From Cinnamomum chago (lineage: Eukaryota > Streptophyta > Magnoliopsida > Laurales > Lauraceae), in contig CP142454.1 of the NCBI GenBank assembly GCA_038049695.1, positions 21,646,501 through 21,710,500 on the forward strand: DNA of 64,000 nt. The letters are read 5' to 3'. This document shows positions 61,441 to 64,000 of the stretch, one piece after another. The position numbers and the translations under genes are program-made. Under the pieces are notes generated by a model that ran no database searches, was not told the origin of the DNA, and saw only the letters and a list, made by a program, of their open reading frames with translations. The number at the start of each line of letters is the position of its first letter. Within the stretch, counting starts at the first letter, position 1.

Positions 61441-62445
61441 GTGTGTGAGAGAGAGAGAAGTGCTTTTGAGCGTTTTCATAGATGAGTTTCCATCTTGTTT
61501 TTGTCTTTGTTGAGTAGGGAGAGGTCGTGCTTGACATTAGGGAAGGCCAGATCATATAAGATTTGGAAATAGTAGAAAATAGTGAGGCTCCTAACTGGGG
61601 CCTACATGAGAAGCATTTAGACGGCCTCTTTACATGTAACATTGAAAGATTTTGCTCAAGGCCTATCATCAAATTTGGAAAAAAGATATTTTAAAAGATT
61701 TTATCATATTATCTACTAATTTAGAATATAAACTATGCAATAAAAAAGAAAGTGTTTGGATAACTTAGAAAGTATATTACAATATCTTACTTTGTTCTAA
61801 AAACCTTCATATTACGTTGTTCAAGAATATATTGTATGAGATAATCTTTTGTTACAAAATCTTTTTTACACATGAAAGAACTCATGGGCAACCATTAATT
61901 ATAATGGCCCACTGTAAGTTTTAATATTAATGATCTTTATTGCAACTGTGACTCCCACTATTATAATGGCCCCACAATGTTTACAAATTTAATGTGGGGT
62001 CCGATAACTATATCACAATCACATAGTCATTTTTAATTATCAATATTATGAGGGTCTTACTAATGTCCCACTAGAGACCTTTCATCATGATTGTCAATAT
62101 TAGGTGGGTCCTATACTACCAAAATTGGCTGGATTTCTCATTAATTACCAAGATTAAATTGTGTGATTACAGTTAGAAGTTTGTCATCATTAAATGGGTC
62201 CTGCTATTTGATAGCTCCCGTTGTGTTAATATAACTACTAATATTAAATGGGTCCCACGATGATTTCTCATAGGTAGATTGCTCAATGATGCTTGACATT
62301 AAATTAGCTCATTTGTGATAATCACTATTAGATGTATTACACTATGGCTATTAACATTTGGTGGACCTACCTTAATCAAACAGTATTGCTTGGATGCCAA
62401 GGTTTTAACATTTAATCCTATGATTTTTTAACAATAATGGGTCCT

Positions 62446-63651
62446 TACTACAAGAAACTGCACTGTTAGCAACGTTTTTTAGCGACGTTTTCATAAATTC
62501 ATCGGTAAAAAGTACTCTTTACCGACGCATATTATTTCGTCGGTAAAAACTATCCTTTTACCGACGTTTCAATGAAAACGTCGGTAAAAGTATGCCTTTT
62601 CCCGACGTTTTTAACAAAAACGTCGGTAAAGGATATTTTTGAAAATTATATTATGAGTGCAGGAAAAATAAAAATACATACTTTTACCGACGTTCTATAT
62701 TTTACCGACGTTTTTTTTTAAAACGTCGTTAAAGGTTAATTTTCAAATTATATTATATTAATAGGAAAAGTAAAAAAAAGAAAAACATACTTTCACCGAC
62801 GTTTTATAAAACGTCGGTGAAAGTACTTTTACCGACGTTTTTTAATAAGACGTCGGTAAAAGCTATTTGTATATGTATATTGGACATTTATCATTTATAT
62901 GGGACTGTATCATTATTGATTGTAATATTTGTTTAATGTGATGAATGATTTGATGAAAAATGGCGATGGTTGTTTGCATCCATTTTTTATATTGAATATA
63001 GGTATATGAACAGGTTTATATTTTGATACAGGTGCATAAATAGGTTTACAGGAAAATTATATTGAAAAACAAATTTATTTTTTTAAAAGTATTTTATTTT
63101 TTTATTTATTTCAAAATACTTTTACCGACGTTTTTTTTCGTCGGTAAAAGTATCTTGAAAAACAAATATATTTTTTTAAAAAAATAAAATACTTTTGCCG
63201 ACGTTTTTTTTTCGTCGGTAAAAGTATTCTGGAGAAAATAAAAATAAATAAAATACTTTCACCAACAAAAAAAACGTCGGTAAAAGTATATTAAAAAACA
63301 AATTTATTTTTTCGTCGGTAAAAGTATTGTATTTACTTTTATTTTTTCCAGAATACTTTTACCGACGTTTTTTTCGTCGGTAAAAGTATATTGAAAAACG
63401 AATTTATTTTTTATAAAAAATAAAAATATTTTTGCCGACTAAAAAAAACGTCAGTAAAAGTCAAATAAGCGTCGGTAAAAGTATAATTTTTTGCCGACGA
63501 AAAATTAATTCGTCGGTAAAAGGTTTTGTCCACCATTTGTTGCCGACGTCTGGCCGACGAAAATATTTTCGTCGGTAAAGAGTTTTACCGACGTTTTAGT
63601 GACTTTTGGCGACGAAAATTGCCGTCGCTGAAAGTGCAGTTTCTTGTAGTG
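62446..63651. mobile_element. Non-autonomous CACTA element with a mutated left terminus, U6 copy
   Basis: 1206 bp, with CCT at 62443-62445 and 63652-63654. The left end reads TACTACAAGAAACTGCAC: the first base is T instead of C, while the right end is intact. CACTA transposases need the exact terminal bases, so this copy is probably immobile. Confidence 0.88.
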
Positions 63652-64000
63652 CCTACCATGATTATTAACACATGTGGTTGCAAATTAGTGGGTCCTGCAT
63701 TGGGTCAATTGATTATTTTCATTCCATTTTTTATTTAGTATGTCATCTTGTGATTTTTTTAATAAATTACCAAACACTTTAAAGGTATATTGAAAATTGT
63801 AAAAATTGTCAAACACCATAAGTGACACTATATAATAATATGATACTATTTTATTATATGATAATGAAATCTTACAATATTTAAACTTGTTGATATTATG
63901 TTATGCATCCAAATACCCCCTTAAGTAGGAGTTCTGTAAATGATCAATTTTATGGTGGGGCCAACTCTTAGCGGAGTGAAATTCTTACCGAGACTCATTG
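63652..64000. other. Inter-gene spacer, start of the copy after CKX-6
   Basis: Same spacer as 264-612, including a GGGGCCAACTCTTAGYGGAG string near 63957. Its continuation suggests that the array goes on beyond the window. Confidence 0.6.

Overview
This is nuclear DNA of a flowering plant: AT-rich, with GT-AG introns, SINEs, MITEs, CACTA elements and copia remnants, and no prokaryotic gene organisation. The species cannot be fixed from the sequence. The only genes recognised are six copies of cytokinin oxidase/dehydrogenase (CKX), all on the minus strand in tandem. They are named CKX-1 to CKX-6 here, in plus-strand order. Each has five exons with the same intron phases and an open frame of 521-535 codons, with signal peptide, covalent-FAD His, WTDYL Asp and YVEG Glu all present. 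They resemble the Arabidopsis CKX3/CKX5 type of secretory-pathway enzyme.

Layout. Positions 1-12294 hold the end of one repeat unit and the whole of the next (CKX-1, 3361-8300). Positions 12295-33727 are an older, diverged block with CKX-2 (13531-17154) and CKX-3 (27162-32045), rich in MITEs and SINEs, with a probable TRIM-like LTR element upstream of CKX-3. Positions 33728-64000 hold three head-to-tail copies of a unit of about 10.44 kb with CKX-4 (35431-40470), CKX-5 (45874-50911) and CKX-6 (56310-61360); the last unit runs off the window. CKX-1 belongs to the same unit family. Each young unit carries, downstream of its gene, a copia reverse-transcriptase remnant (only half of it in the CKX-4 unit) and a decayed SINE, and upstream a non-autonomous CACTA element of 1.1-1.2 kb.

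History read from the sequence. A copia remnant lies downstream of all the genes, and CKX-2 and CKX-3 also share diverged 5' and 3' flanks, so the oldest duplications copied gene plus flank. The CACTA element has the same 3-bp target duplication (CCT) in every unit, so it inserted once and was then amplified with the gene. Shared variants suggest the order (CKX-1,(CKX-6,(CKX-4,CKX-5))). CKX-1 and CKX-6 encode the same predicted protein; CKX-4 differs by E435D and CKX-5 by E435D plus N320T.

Function. All six genes would encode enzymes that irreversibly remove the isoprenoid side chain of cytokinins, so the array is a dosage and diversification cluster for cytokinin breakdown. CKX-2 has lost about eight normally conserved residues in exon 4 and may be impaired. 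No other protein gene, RNA gene or CRISPR array is supported.
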